Source of the DNA: Ectocarpus siliculosus
Taxonomy: Eukaryota; Sar; Phaeophyceae; Ectocarpales; Ectocarpaceae
Direction of reading: 5' to 3'
NCBI GenBank assembly: GCA_000310025.1
Contig: FN649731.1
Location: 3,655,362 to 3,719,361, forward strand
DNA length: 64,000 bases
The number at the start of each line of letters is the position of its first letter. Positions within the stretch are counted from its first letter, which is position 1. Position numbers and translations under genes: made by a program. Below, in pieces: positions 10,420 to 22,300 of the stretch. Below the pieces are notes generated by a model, which searched no databases, was not told where the DNA came from, and saw only the letters and a program-made list of their open reading frames with translations.

Positions 10420-11585
10420 GACCAGACGCCAACTGTACATAGAAGTCGTACGAGAGTCGACTTAGTTGTGCTGTCACGGCATCTTCCACGCACTTCTGCC
10501 AGTGCTGGTTTGTTGATTGGAGGCTTGTAGGTCGAGATACAGCAGTGGGATTCTCGGGTTGTGGAGGCAAAAGTGTGCCTGCAACCAGAGCAAACAATTG
10601 CATGCAAAGCTCGATATCTGCTGTGTTTTTGCTACAGCAGTATGGACTAGACGCCGAACGACGTCCGCGTACTACGGCAACGACCTAACTGGATGTGATA
10701 CTTCCTGCCACGGCGAACCATACTACAATTCAATGCAAACATCCGTTCGTGTGTCGTGCGGCTGCCACATGTGTCGACGATAGGTACACGCAGAGCTCTC
10801 GCCATGTTGTCGTTACCGCACAGGAGGACCCCTCGAAGATCTTCCACATGGTGCTACAACAACAGCAGTACTACTGTACATAGATGTCGTAGGAGAGTGG
10901 AGTTGTGCTGTCACGGCATCTTCCACGCACTCTCCTACCGGTGCTTGCGTCGATTGGAGTCTTGTAGGCCGAAATACAAGAGTGGGTTGGGTTCCCGGGT
11001 TGGTTGTGGAAGCAAACCTGCCTGCAACAACAGAGGATGCGGTGTTCTATTTGTTTTCCCGTTCAACCTTTATTTTTTTGCGACATGGTTGCATTTTTCT
11101 TTGCCACTGCCGAAGACCGCTGGATCTTTACGCGGTCCATCTTTCGCATTTATCATTTTACACCGAACGACGCAGGACGGGTCGACCTTCATCATGCCCA
11201 CCTTCGACTTTCGTATCGACCAGACGCCGACTGTTCATAGCCGTAGGAGTGTGGAGTAAGCTGTGTTGTGACGGCATCTTCCACGCACCCACTCCTCCTA
11301 CCCGTCCGTGCTGGTGTATCGTTGCAAAGTCTTGTACGTCGGGATACAGCAGTGAAATTGTCGGGTTCACTATGGTAGCAAGTGTGCTTGCAACAACGAG
11401 AGAAAAGACTGAGGGGGAAGAGGCGTCGGTTTTGGGGGTGGTCGTTCCGGACGAAGAAGGACCCGACAGGTCAATGGTGTCGGATGCAACGGGCTGAAGC
11501 TGTTGTGCATGTTTCACGACGGGTAGGAGAGTGGGTAGGAGGAGTGGGTGCGTTGTGACGGCATCTTCCATGCACCCACTCCATC
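10420..11585. repeat. Degenerate repeat series, ~300-440-bp spacing
   Basis: A block centred on GTCACGGCATCTTCCACGCA recurs near 10470, 10910, 11268 and 11557. Each is followed, where complete, by a segment with CTTGTAGGYCGARATACAG and a CTGCAACAACAGAG-like stretch. A linked motif with CAGACGCC occurs at 10430, 10648 and 11220. The copies are diverged and of uneven spacing. No coding role is apparent. Confidence 0.65.
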
Positions 11586-11827
11586 GTTATGTGGTACATA
11601 ATGTATACCTCCATTGTTCGGCTTTTCGATTACCGATAGACAAGACTACGGAGTGACATGTCCCTTTCACCCCCGACGGGACCGCATGCTCGCCGACTGC
11701 GGGAACTCTTCACCGCTTCCTTGCCTCTCCCAACACCGTCCCTTCTTCCCGCCCCTACAAATCCTCTACCCTTCTTCTTCTTCTTTCCTTCCTCCCGGAC
11801 ACCCACCACCTCATTCCGTTCTGGATG

Positions 11828-11862
11828 TTGGCCCCCAGCCCCATTGGGGGGCGGGGGGCCAA
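11828..11862. repeat. GC-rich hairpin
   Basis: TTGGCCCCCAGCC and GGCGGGGGGCCAA form an imperfect inverted repeat around a short ATTGG loop. A similar C-rich/G-rich pair around TATTT lies at 13240-13268, just before the third 43-bp minisatellite block, so the two sites may be ends of related repeats. Confidence 0.5.
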
Positions 11863-11869
11863 TCCTTAA

Positions 11870-13287
11870 CCCTAGTATATATATACTCACAGGATGTTGC
11901 ACCACATTAGACTTGATCTTAGAGTGGACCCACGTGGATGCGATTTTTTTTTCGCTACGCGATCCCACGCGACATGCCACACGTGAATCTGCGAAGAAAT
12001 TGCTCTTCTGTGTTAAGAGTGAGGTGGTACCCGTGGAAGAACTCAGATGTTCCTTACAGCAGTACGAACGTTAACAGCAAAATGTTGGATTGCGATCACG
12101 TGACGACCTTGCTGGTGACTTCACCAATGGTCATGGTTCTGTTTCAAACTGTGCAACCACATCCAATGCTTCGGCGTTCCACCTGTCTGTTTCTCTACAT
12201 CTATCCGACGCACATGTGTCGTCTACAACACCAAAATCTCATGCAGAGAGACGCGGACCGCTGCGGCTTGCTGTAGACAACAAAGAGCGCATGTGGATGT
12301 CTGTTCCCATCAACTTCCCGGCTTCGGTCCGGTGTTGGAAACATTGCATCCGTCTTCCTTCGAACGTTCCACACACCACATGCGCTTCTGCCGACATACA
12401 TGCTGCAAGCAACATGCATCCTGCAACATCAATAGCATTCTATAGAACTACAAAAAACGCGACTCCTTGTGTTCACACATGAGCAACCTGTCAATCTGTG
12501 TTACCCCACGTGTGTCCCACAGCAACGGCGGATATGACAAGCATACTCGTACAACAATCATAACAATCAAACGCCATCATGATCTTCCGGTTCAATAGCA
12601 CTCAAACATCATTGCAAAGAAACACGGAATGGTTCACAACAATCAACTCGTCATCTACCTGCGACGATACGCGTGTCATCCATGGAACGCTGCAGTCGCC
12701 ACCACCACACGGCGCCCTACGAACTACCACTGCATGCTCTGGTGGAACCCATCTTCTTGCGAACGCTAAGGTATGACACCTGAAGCATTGTACGCGTTCG
12801 CAGCCATTGGTCGACACCATACGTTGGACTCTACAGTACGCTAACATGTTCGGATGGCGACGCGTCCACCAGACGACTATGTATGGCCTAAATAGATATA
12901 GACATGCGAACAGATGTCCCACCTACACACATTTAATCCGATGAAAACTCCACCTGTTGTATGCATATAGTTGTCGTAAACGCCTTGACAACATTGTCGT
13001 ATGATCCCTCAACGCTGTGTATGCATCTACTTTTGCAATACAAGTATCAATCAACGAAAAATGGGCGATTCTGTACGACCCTCGTCATCAGTATTTACAG
13101 CGAGCGCCGAGTCTAAAGACCATTCGGGATTCGCCTCTCTTTTGATCGATAACTCTTACCTCCCCCACAACACGATTGCTTCCGGCTTTCATCCATTACA
13201 TCTTCTCGCGAAGCCCGGCAGCCTTACCACGCATGGTGGCCGCCCGCCCTATTTGGGGGCGGGGGGGCAATCGTTCCCCCTTGTACG
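11870..13287. other. No gene seen (1.4 kb)
   Basis: Short open frames only, none with recognisable motifs. The stretch ends in the C-rich/G-rich hairpin at 13240-13268. Confidence 0.45.
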
Positions 13288-13405
13288 TGATCAGGGCATG
13301 TTTGCGCCACGGTGATCTGAAGGACAAATAATAGGTGATCGGGGTATGCTAGGTCCATGGTGATCTGAAGGACAAAGATGACCGTTGTGTAGGACATAGG
13401 TGATC
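13288..13405. repeat. 43-bp minisatellite, block 3
   Basis: About three diverged copies of the unit seen at 9165-9375, including GTGATCTGAAGGACAAA and GGTGATCGGGGTATG. It follows a C-rich/G-rich hairpin at 13240-13268. Confidence 0.7.
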
Positions 13406-13850
13406 TAGAAAAGCTCACAATCTGTCCTGTGTGTGGATTCTTGAGTGCGGGATGATACGATATGCGTTTATGAATACAAGATGCTGCTGTGTAGTGTTGG
13501 TGCTTCTTTGACGCGGGGAGTCTGTGTGCGTGGTTTCATTTGTCAACCCGCTTCTTCGAGCTGTAGCCTCAGTCGACCTCTGACCTCTCACCTTCGGTAG
13601 TCATGGCAACCGCAGTGAACCGACGCACCGATAGCAGAGTGTCTGGTATGGGAGTCTGGCGTGCTTGCAAATGGCTGCTTTGCCCACGAGCTACGAGCGC
13701 ATATGTACGAGGTACGAGCCTATGAGCCTACGAGCAGTCAGCGGAGCCCCTTTTCCGAACCAAGAACTGAACTGGTCCGAGTTCCGAACCGCTGCCGTGG
13801 TGCTCAGTTTTCAGTTCTCAGTTCTCAGTTCGGTCAGCGAACAGCAAGTG

Positions 13851-13910
13851 TGCAGGGTGCAGGGTGCAGGGTGCAGGGTGCAGGGTGCAGGGTGCAGGGT
13901 GCAGGGTGCA
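13851..13910 (+). repeat. 7-bp minisatellite (TGCAGGG)n
   Basis: Eight and a half perfect copies of TGCAGGG, preceded at about 13805-13835 by an imperfect TTCTCAG/TCAGTTC array. The perfection suggests recent slippage or expansion. The G-triplets at 7-bp spacing could form a G-quadruplex on this strand. Confidence 0.95.
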
Positions 13911-14029
13911 CGACGGTGCACGACAAGGGTGCACCGACGGTGCATGTATGAAGGCATCGTTGGGTCTCGCTGACCGCGGACTATCTCACTGTCTATCGTA
14001 AACGTTACCCTGCAAGTCTCATGAGGTGG

Positions 14030-14650
14030 TTACTTCTGGAACTGCCCTCGCTCACGGCTGTGCGCTCATTCCTCCACAGGACTTTGCCCCCCCACGTCGT
14101 TACAACGCAGGCATGAGCACAGGCGGCGCTGCTCCTGATCCCGCCGCCTCCGGACCGTGGTAATGTGAGTTGTTGCTCTCTTGCCGCGGGCGGGTTGAAA
14201 GTAGCCACTGGTTTCCTCTGATACTGCAGGTCCGGTGGTGGCGGCAGCAGCCAAGGGAGGTGATAGGTTCGCAGACGCCGCATGTTTCTGCGAATGTTAG
14301 ACTAGAACTCGAGCCGGGAGCTGCAACGCTGCAGCAGATGTACACCAGTATTCAACCTCTCTCATACTAACGGGGCAAGGACGGTGGTCACAACCGACGC
14401 CGACACCAATCTTGACAGTGATTGTATAGAAAACGGTCAAATGCGTACACGGCAATCACCCACGAGATATTCCAGACTCCAGACCAGTTCCATTCAGAAA
14501 ATAGACCCCTTTTGTTGTCGCCGGCGCACCACGAAGCCAAACTCCACACACACCCTCTGAAGCCAAGACAAAAAGTGACACTTCAACCAGTAAGCCGAAA
14601 CATTCAGATCGGTGCCAAAAACGGGTCAGCGCTTTCGGATGCCGACCTCC
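14030..14650. repeat. Dispersed repeat, copy 1 (homologue at 39160-39800)
   Basis: The two loci share blocks in the same order: AACGCAGGCATGA, GATCCCGCCGCCTCCGG, TTGTCGCTCTCTTGCCGC, a GGTCCGGTGG segment, then further right an AGAAAACG...CACACGAGATA segment. Similarity is patchy, with indels, so this is an old repeat. It may be part of a degenerate transposon, but no protein domain is recognisable. Confidence 0.6.
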
Positions 14651-17450
14651 ACAACCCTCTCCGGGTACGGCATCGTAGTGCATAGACATGCCTGCTGGCA
14701 CGCTCGGATCTATTTTTGGGACCGTGTCGTGAAAGGCATCACGTATTATATCGATCTAATCGCCGCCGTACAGCCACGCTCTCCTGAACCGTGGGTCTAC
14801 TGCAATAGCTTGTGCCAGCTACCTCAGACACGTCCTTTGGCATAATGCGCTCATATTGACAGACAGGCATTTCGGTGCTTGTATGAATGTGTTGGTGACC
14901 GTGACAGGCTTCAAGTAGCCGGTGGAAGTGTTACCGGCGGGGCTGCGGCTCAAAGTAGCGCAGGAGAGCGATGCGTGAGCTGCAACTGGGCGGCGGCATG
15001 GTGCTTCTGGTATCCCACGTGGAGGCGACACACCTCAACGATGCTCAAGGGGGGTTGGGATCGCAGGGTGTGCCAACGAGCGGAGCAGGGTTATGCTCGA
15101 CACGCTACCGGTGAAGCTTGGAAATATGAATCGGTTCCGAATCTCATCCACACGTGGAGCGTTCACCACATATATGTGCATATATCTTGTAGCCGACTTG
15201 TAGAATATCCCGTCGAAGAGGATCTTGCTTTGAAATCGTTGGTCGTGACCGCGCGCACACGGTTGGCTCATACCGACTAACGTTTCGCATGACAAATAGA
15301 GTGGGGAGGTACTCTAGTACCATGCCGCGTCGATGGCCTTCCAAGTTCCTCCGGGTTGATATTACGTTTCCTTGTTGCAGGGAGCGCGACGTAAGCTCAC
15401 GTAACCTCCTTAGCTCCTTCCCGCTCAATGCCTTTTTCGCTTTGCTCATAACTCCCCCCATGTGCCTTGCTCTCGCGCGCTGGCACGCTGTATTGTGGTA
15501 GTTCTTTCACGCTTGACGATGCATGGAGAATGGTTCTCCGCTTACTGTGGAGGTCAGGATATGGAGATTCAGAAAGTACAAACACATGTACATAAAGAGC
15601 AGGATCTGAGAGTAGATCACCGTACTTCCCATCAGCTGCGAATGGTTGATGAATCTTTAGGAGGATGGGAAAATGAGTCCACCAAGGCTCACCCACTCTC
15701 CGCACCACCCTCGCTTGACTGAGTTCGCTCGGCCACGCCTGGCATTCCTCGCCACATCGCACCAAAAGGAAATAGTCAGCCTCCGGTGGTAGGTCATAGC
15801 CACCACACTCCGGACTCTCCGCTCACCCAGAGTAGAGGGCTCCATATTGGCGTTCGCCACGGTCCCGCCAAACTATGGCCGGCCAGCAACACCTCCAACA
15901 ACCGGAACGAATCATTTGTAATTCGCTCTCGGGAGTGCGAAGCCGCCGTCACTGCCCCCGCCATTCCCGCTGTTCTTGAAAGCACTCGCTCAGAGCATAG
16001 GTGTCATCTATAGGGCTGCCGTTCTACAACCGAAAGTACATCAATGGGCTGGGAAAGAGCTCGAGATTTTCGAAAGCTGGAGGATGGGTTGTCGGTTGCT
16101 TGCACCACCACAAGGAGATGGGGTATGCAGGCGTGGTGTACGCGATAGAATGAGAAGCGAGGGTATCCTTCTCGAAGCTGGATGAGTCGCCACCGCTGAA
16201 AACATCGAGAACGAAAATAGTAAGGGAGTACGGTTCTCCGGTCGAACACCTCAGGAAAGAAATACTCCCGTGGAAAAATCTCCTTTGAAGCGGGCAGTGT
16301 AACCAAGCGAGGGTTATCTACATCATGCACCCCCGATTCGCCCACGCTGTCCTCGCTGTGCTCGTGTGTCCCACCCCTCAAACGGTCCTGCTGATCGTGA
16401 TGGCGTCTGACGTGGAAAGATCTCAAGACAGAGTTGTGTCTGGCGCCGTGCAGGTGCAGCGGAGGAAATTGTTCCGTTGACTGCGGGCATGTGCTCAAGG
16501 ATCGGACGGAGGGGCAAAGAGAGCGGCGGGGGGCGTATTGAGAGCAGCTGTGCCTGTTCAAGAATAGTAGTGAAAAATGCTGGCAGCAGGGAGCAAGGAA
16601 GGTAGCTGATGATCGAACGTAGCGTGTCTGTAGGTATTCTATCACTACTCGAAAGGGGTCATGGACGATAAGGAACCACACAATTCCCACCGTATAACAC
16701 ATGCTCCGGAGGAGGACGCGGCCTCCCTCCCTACTGCATTTGTTTGGGATGTGAAACGATTATCTCCGATGAGAAAGATTCGGTGTTGATTTTCGGGTTC
16801 ACACAGCAGTGCATCGCCTGCCATGGCATCCTAGTGTAGGTCGTTCTGCCTAGGAGAGGTGCAACCTTGGGGGCCTCTGATGGGTTCGCCGACTCGGTAT
16901 TATCCGCTTGCTTCTTAGTGGCGAAACCCTTTGCGAGACTTGATTTTTGGCCTCTTCCGGGCCCGGTTCCTGGTTGAGTGCGGGTGCATAATCTCGCGTG
17001 TTTTGTACTTGGTCGCCACCACTCGGTACGCGTTCCACATTATTATCTTTTTGACCCAAACACAACATACTGAATTGAGGGTAGTGGAAATCTCCGCAAT
17101 CAGTAGCAGCCGTTGCTTCATTGGAGACGTCTGATGACCTCTGTAGTGCACTTTGGGCGATATGAGGTACGGTAGGCCCCGGCTCTCTTCGTGTAGATGG
17201 ATCAGGTGCCGCCAAACTCTTGCTTTCGAACGGGCACTTGGAAAACACCGGATAACTTTACGTGCCATCCGGAGCGTGTGTATTCGGCGAGGGCACACGT
17301 GGCTTTCCTCGCGGGGGCGTCACAGTAGCAGCTAACCTCTAATTCCCCCTCTCTCAGATAAGACGTGCAGCAAAGCAGCCGCGAGGGGGTAGGGGTGCCC
17401 GACGAAAAACAGGTGGAACGACAACGACAAGACGATGAGTACGGTACGTC
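14651..17450. other. No confident gene (2.8 kb)
   Basis: The longest open frame is on the minus strand (16702 to 16004, 232 codons, ATG start). It is rich in Arg, Ser and His with no recognisable motif and looks like chance. Another minus-strand frame starting ATG at 15461 encodes a basic start (MGGVMSKAKKALSGKELRRL) that could be a small exon, but nothing supports it further. Confidence 0.4.
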
Positions 17451-17452
17451 TA

Positions 17453-17885
17453 TTCGGTAAAATTAGACCATCCGACTAGTCAACGCTGACTAGTCGGATG
17501 GTCTAATCTTACCGATTAAAAGATATGCTCTTAGCTCGTTAGCACCCGGCCGGATCACATGGGCTTGGGAATGAGTAGAGATCTCCGGGGCCTTTGGTAA
17601 ATCGAACAGCTCACGCAGTGGTCTAATGGCCAAAGCGTTCTTACACAGGTTCCCACGCACGGGTTCGAAACGCAGTGGACCACTTACACATGAATCTCCA
17701 TTCGTTGCTTTGTACCAAACAGCGGCGTCTGGCGAGGGGTCCGGCCCCGGAGATCTCTACTCATTCCCAAGCCCATGTGACTCGGCCGGGTGCTAACGAG
17801 CTCAGAGCATTATCTTTTAATCGGTAATATTAGACCATCCGACTAGTCAGCGCTGACTAGTCGGATGGTCTAATTTTACCGATTA
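17453..17885. mobile_element. 433-bp element with nested palindromic ends
   Basis: Each end is itself a long palindrome: 17454-17515 and 17819-17884 both fold on ACCATCCGACTAGTCA and its complement, with a 4-base or zero-base centre. The two ends are in turn inverted copies of each other and the match continues inward through TTAAAAGATA, GCTCGTTAGCACCCGGCC and CATGGGCTTGGGAATGAG to about 17592 and 17742. The unique centre carries the tRNA-like segment at 17612-17682. No protein is encoded. Flanks (CTAT left, TTAT right) give at most a short target duplication. Confidence 0.85.
17612..17682 (+). ncRNA. tRNA-like segment with A and B boxes
   Basis: TGGTCTAATGG at 17619-17629 fits the pol III A box and GGGTTCGAAAC at 17661-17671 fits the B box. 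The spacing of about 31 bases is that of a real tRNA gene. Acceptor and T stems pair poorly (the T stem would be ACGGG against CGCAG), so this is a degenerate tRNA or SINE head rather than a working tRNA. It is the unique core of the palindromic element at 17453-17885. Confidence 0.5.
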
Positions 17886-19377
17886 TCGTCGGGGTCCTGT
17901 GTTTACCATTGAGCGGACGCTTTCCCTCGTGCTTGCGTTTCTTCTTCATTGTTGATCGACCGTGCTGCAAACCGGTTGACCAATGAAAATACGCCAGTCT
18001 TGTAGCGAAATACGAAACACTTGAACAACGACTTCTCGTCGGCGTGCCCCCGACAGAGGGGATGCGGAAAGGAGCAGGTGTGCGCGCGCGAATCCTTCGT
18101 TCACTTTGCACTGCAGTGTTGGCTTTCTTGTTTGTTTTCGTCTGTATAGACCTTCTTCGAGATTGCCTTGCTGGGGCCGCTTCCAACACTTAGCGACGCC
18201 TAGGTATCCACACGTCCCCCCGCCACCACGTGGTGACCGTTCTTCCGACATGGCAGATTTCTGCTGGGTCTGCCGAGGGCAATACCGTTGGCGGACAAGC
18301 TCAACGGCCCTTTTCGTCCGAAAGATTCGGCAATTAATTGACACCATCCCGACCGCAGCCGGAGAATATGTCGACCACACCTCGTGTCGTGGCCGCTGAC
18401 CTCGGCGACAGATTGCCTGCTTTACTGCTTGCACGCTTGAGGAACGAACGGTCTTCTTTGGTTCCACAGGTTCCTCATCTTCACAGCAGTCCTGTGCGCG
18501 CGTCTCGCTGACCCTGTACGTTCCGCGCGTGAGTGACTCTCTCCCTTTGAGTGCAGCAGTGTGGTAGAGTGTGGATGGTCCAGCCAAATGTGCGTGAGTG
18601 CCACCTTGTACCAATTTCGGTTTGACGCCCTTCGAGACCCAATTTACAAGACAATCTTCAAGGTCAGGATTCAACATTTCCACGTCCTCCCTCCACTCTG
18701 GTGAAAACTCCCTCCGCGTCTAGGGTTGGGAGCGAGGAATCAAGCCCCGCGTACGGGAGCTGTGAACGCCGCCTCTTTTAGAATATTTGCGTGTGCTGGG
18801 GGTGTGTGGCGGTGGCGACCCCGACGAGGGATATGTATGATGAAATATCTGTACTTACGCGGACTAGAGTGGATGCGGAGGGGGATGTGCAGGCTGCCGC
18901 TGGGAAAGCGACGAAGGCCCCCCTGGTCATGGATGGATCCATCTGTAGATGGAGGGAGGTGCGGTGCCTCTACCGTTCCCAATGGCAGAGCCCTGCCTCC
19001 CTCGTAATCAGGTCTTCAACTGAGTGCTACACCCTGTGCCATTGCTATGGCTGAGCTGATATCGTACCGTGAGCTAGAGTACGAGTGCTATCCGTTGGAA
19101 AACGTGCAGCCATTGCCAGGAAGCCTAACGAGGAGTCATCTCAGATCGCAAGAGTCCTACAGTAGCCAGAAGGCAGAGGTGAGAGCATTTAGCAGGAACG
19201 ATGTAGGTAAATTTAGTCCCTTACCAACACTGCACTAACTCCCGTCCTTGTCTTTACCTACAACGACGACGATAACGACAACAAGCAAACCCTCCTCCGC
19301 AGGATCGGGGAGGGAAGGGGAGCTACACGACACATACAATGCCAACACGAACACATCGGCTCCTGAACCACATTCCC
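17886..19377. other. No confident gene (1.5 kb)
   Basis: A minus-strand frame of 245 codons (18683 to 17946) exists but shows no family motif and no obvious splice neighbours. No repeats were noted apart from the palindromic element on its left. Confidence 0.4.
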
Positions 19378-22300
19378 TCCTGTAGAAGAGTACATTTTCC
19401 CGCACGAACGCACGCACGCAACACAAAATGTACGCCACGTTTACACCCCACCGTGCACCTTCCAGTGGACGGCTACCAACAGCAGTCACGTGCTTGACAA
19501 CACACAGCTACCTCGCCACGTACGTGCACAGAGACACGCCCCTATTCTGGCATTAAGTCGAATGTTTTCAAAAAAACAGTTGGAGCGATGGGCGTACGGT
19601 TTCATCGGACACAAACACGGTGTGTCCCCGGCACTCATACGGATATACACGCAAAGTCAAGACCCAAGAGTGACATGACACAATCACAATTCCTACAACA
19701 GGGCCAGGGCGACTGAAAAAACAGCGTCGAAGGCACACACCCTTGTTGAGAGGTCGACGTACTTAGTGTCGTCGGCCTGAGAAAGGTTGAAGGTTGCGGG
19801 TTTTCAATACCCACTGATACTCGGGGCCACGACGTGCCCGATGGCGTCCTGCCACGGGGTGTGCTCGTAGTGCCCTCTGGCCATGAGGATCGTCGCCCGG
19901 AAAATCTTGAGCCCTTTCTGCGCCAACGCCCACGACAAGAGGCCCGTGAACTCTACGGGACAGTGGAACCTGAAAACACACACGCGGTAGGAAACATGCA
20001 ATAGATCGATGAACAATATCCATCGCATGATGCACACATCCATCAAACCACGAGAGACGCCACGTCATGGACGATTCGTGTCTTTTGCGCTAGGGTGCAT
20101 AGGGTGGTGGGCGGGGGTGTCAGAGCTAATGTATGGCAGTGTGTGGCTGCTCCGGTATTGATAGCCGGGGGTCCTGGGATTGTTGATATCGTCCCAACAC
20201 GTCGTTGAAACGCTCTGGGAAGTGGAGCCCTTCCACCAAGAGTCTGTGCAGAGGTTTTTCACCGCCTGGTTTGCGTACGCACCGCAAGCTACAATCATCG
20301 CATTAATACAAGGTACACGGAACAGTCCAAACATGCTGTCGCTGCCCCACGGCAGGTGCAAACAGGGGGAGGGGGCTCCGTGAGAGGAATCTGTCCGTGT
20401 CCCCGAGCTCAAGCCACGGTACAACACTGAAGCGGCCAGGTAAGTGGAAGCATTTTACGCTGATGGTGGAGTGCGCCGCAAATCCAAAACACCTGCTTTA
20501 GTGGCGGGAAGCATGACTTCGGGCAACGTGATCTCTGAAGGCTGCCAAAGAGTGTTTCACGGAGCCAAAGTTGACCAGATAGGGGAAGGCGAGAGATATT
20601 ACCTTGGGCAAGGCAGCCCAGCCTGTTGGTGCAGCTTCGAGCTCTCTCGGAACATGTCGCAGAAGATGTCCTGCGACTTCGCCACGGTATGTCCCATTAT
20701 GTAGAAACCTTACGGATTCCACGGACCCGAAGCAGTTATCGACCCCCCGAAGCAAGGCCGAGCCCCAACACCGCCCCCACCACCAAGGAAGCGCACACGA
20801 CACAGGACAGGCACAACAAACAACGACAAACTCAACGTTAAAGAGCGACCGGCCGTGTTATGATGGGTACGCACGCCACGGTGCAACAACCGCGCAGAGA
20901 GATGGCGGGAGGCGCGCTACAACAACAAATCAGCTCGTGGGAAACAATGGTCGTGGTACCGTGGTGACGTTAGGTCTGTCTACGTCTGCTTGAGGCAGGG
21001 CGCGCATCGTTGCGCTGTAGCCCTTGGCCCTGCACTGTAGTCGGTAGCACATGCTTGTCGTATTTGAGGCATCTAGAAATCCAAATGTTGCCAAACTTTT
21101 TCTCATTTGGCCCAAAGAACAAATGCAACCCCATCTTTGTACTTAGTATTGCAGATGGAAGGCGGTGAATGCGTTGATCAGGTCGCGCGCGGGTGCTTCA
21201 ATAATGGAACTTCCGTGGCCCCGGATGTTTGCGAGTGTGCTGAGGTAAAACCAGATGTTGTACTTGTGTGCAGCATGTGGTCTTCCGAGTTGGCTTCCTG
21301 CCCCCCCCGCCCCGATTCTAGCGTCGTTCCTTGCCGATCTGATGGTTTCCTGCGATCAATTCTTCTTTTCGTTGTCCTGCTTGCAGATGGTTTGGTAGCG
21401 TTGTTCTCCATTTCCGTGATGGTTGTTTTCCGTGAATCAGCATGCATCCCGGTCAATTGCGTCAAGGTCCCTCACAGTACGCCTTGCAATCACAGCCTTC
21501 CGCAAAATAAGGCCACACGGCCGTGTAAATATAGTCAATCGTTGATGATACGTCGTGCCGACGGAGCATATATACATGTAGCCTACCTGTGGTGTAGCCA
21601 ACCACCTTGCCATCTGCATCTCGGGCCACCAGCCTGCAGTGTCCGTCGATGCCCCGACCGTTCGCCGGTGAAAACGGGATAGCAGTGATGGATGATGCCA
21701 TGCACGAAGAGCAAACGGAGAGAGCGGGGACAAAGTAGTCGTCATGGAATTCTGCTACCGGTACATGTTGCGGGAGCAACATATGGGCGAATTCCCTTTT
21801 CCCAGACACCTTGGTCCACCACGCTATCCCAGAACAAAACGCAGTCTATTCTCGTAATGACCAAAATGCCCACTCCATTCCGTACTCACGCTCCCTTGCT
21901 CAGCTGACCCAACTCACATCGGGAACGGGGCGCCGGACTCCAAGCAACCGGTGATATCTGCACGGCGGTCCCAGCCGCAGCCCTTCCCGTGTGCCTCGAG
22001 AAACATTTCCGCGCATTCCTCGACATCCCCCGCGACCATGGCCTTTAGGGTTACCCCGCTAGGCGCGGGGGGGGGCGACAGGCTCCCCTCAGACGGCGGC
22101 TCCAAGAATCCTCCCATGTATTGGCACGTGTGCTTTGTCTGGCGAGGTAGAAAAGGGAGTGGTTTGTTCCTGTTGCGGCGGATATTGTTCGTTTACTAAG
22201 GCGAACGCGGCGGGTGGTGTGGAGGAAGGTCGATGAAAGGGCAAGCTGGGGTGAGTGCACACTTGCTGCGTGTGGTGGAGGGTTCTATGTCTGACCCAAA

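Noticed and set aside
16004-16702. Minus-strand open frame of 232 codons with an ATG start
   Set aside because: No family motif, odd composition (Arg, Ser and His rich), no splice partners; probably chance.
17946-18683. Minus-strand open frame of 245 codons
   Set aside because: No recognisable domain and no supporting neighbours; the opposite strand is equally uninformative.
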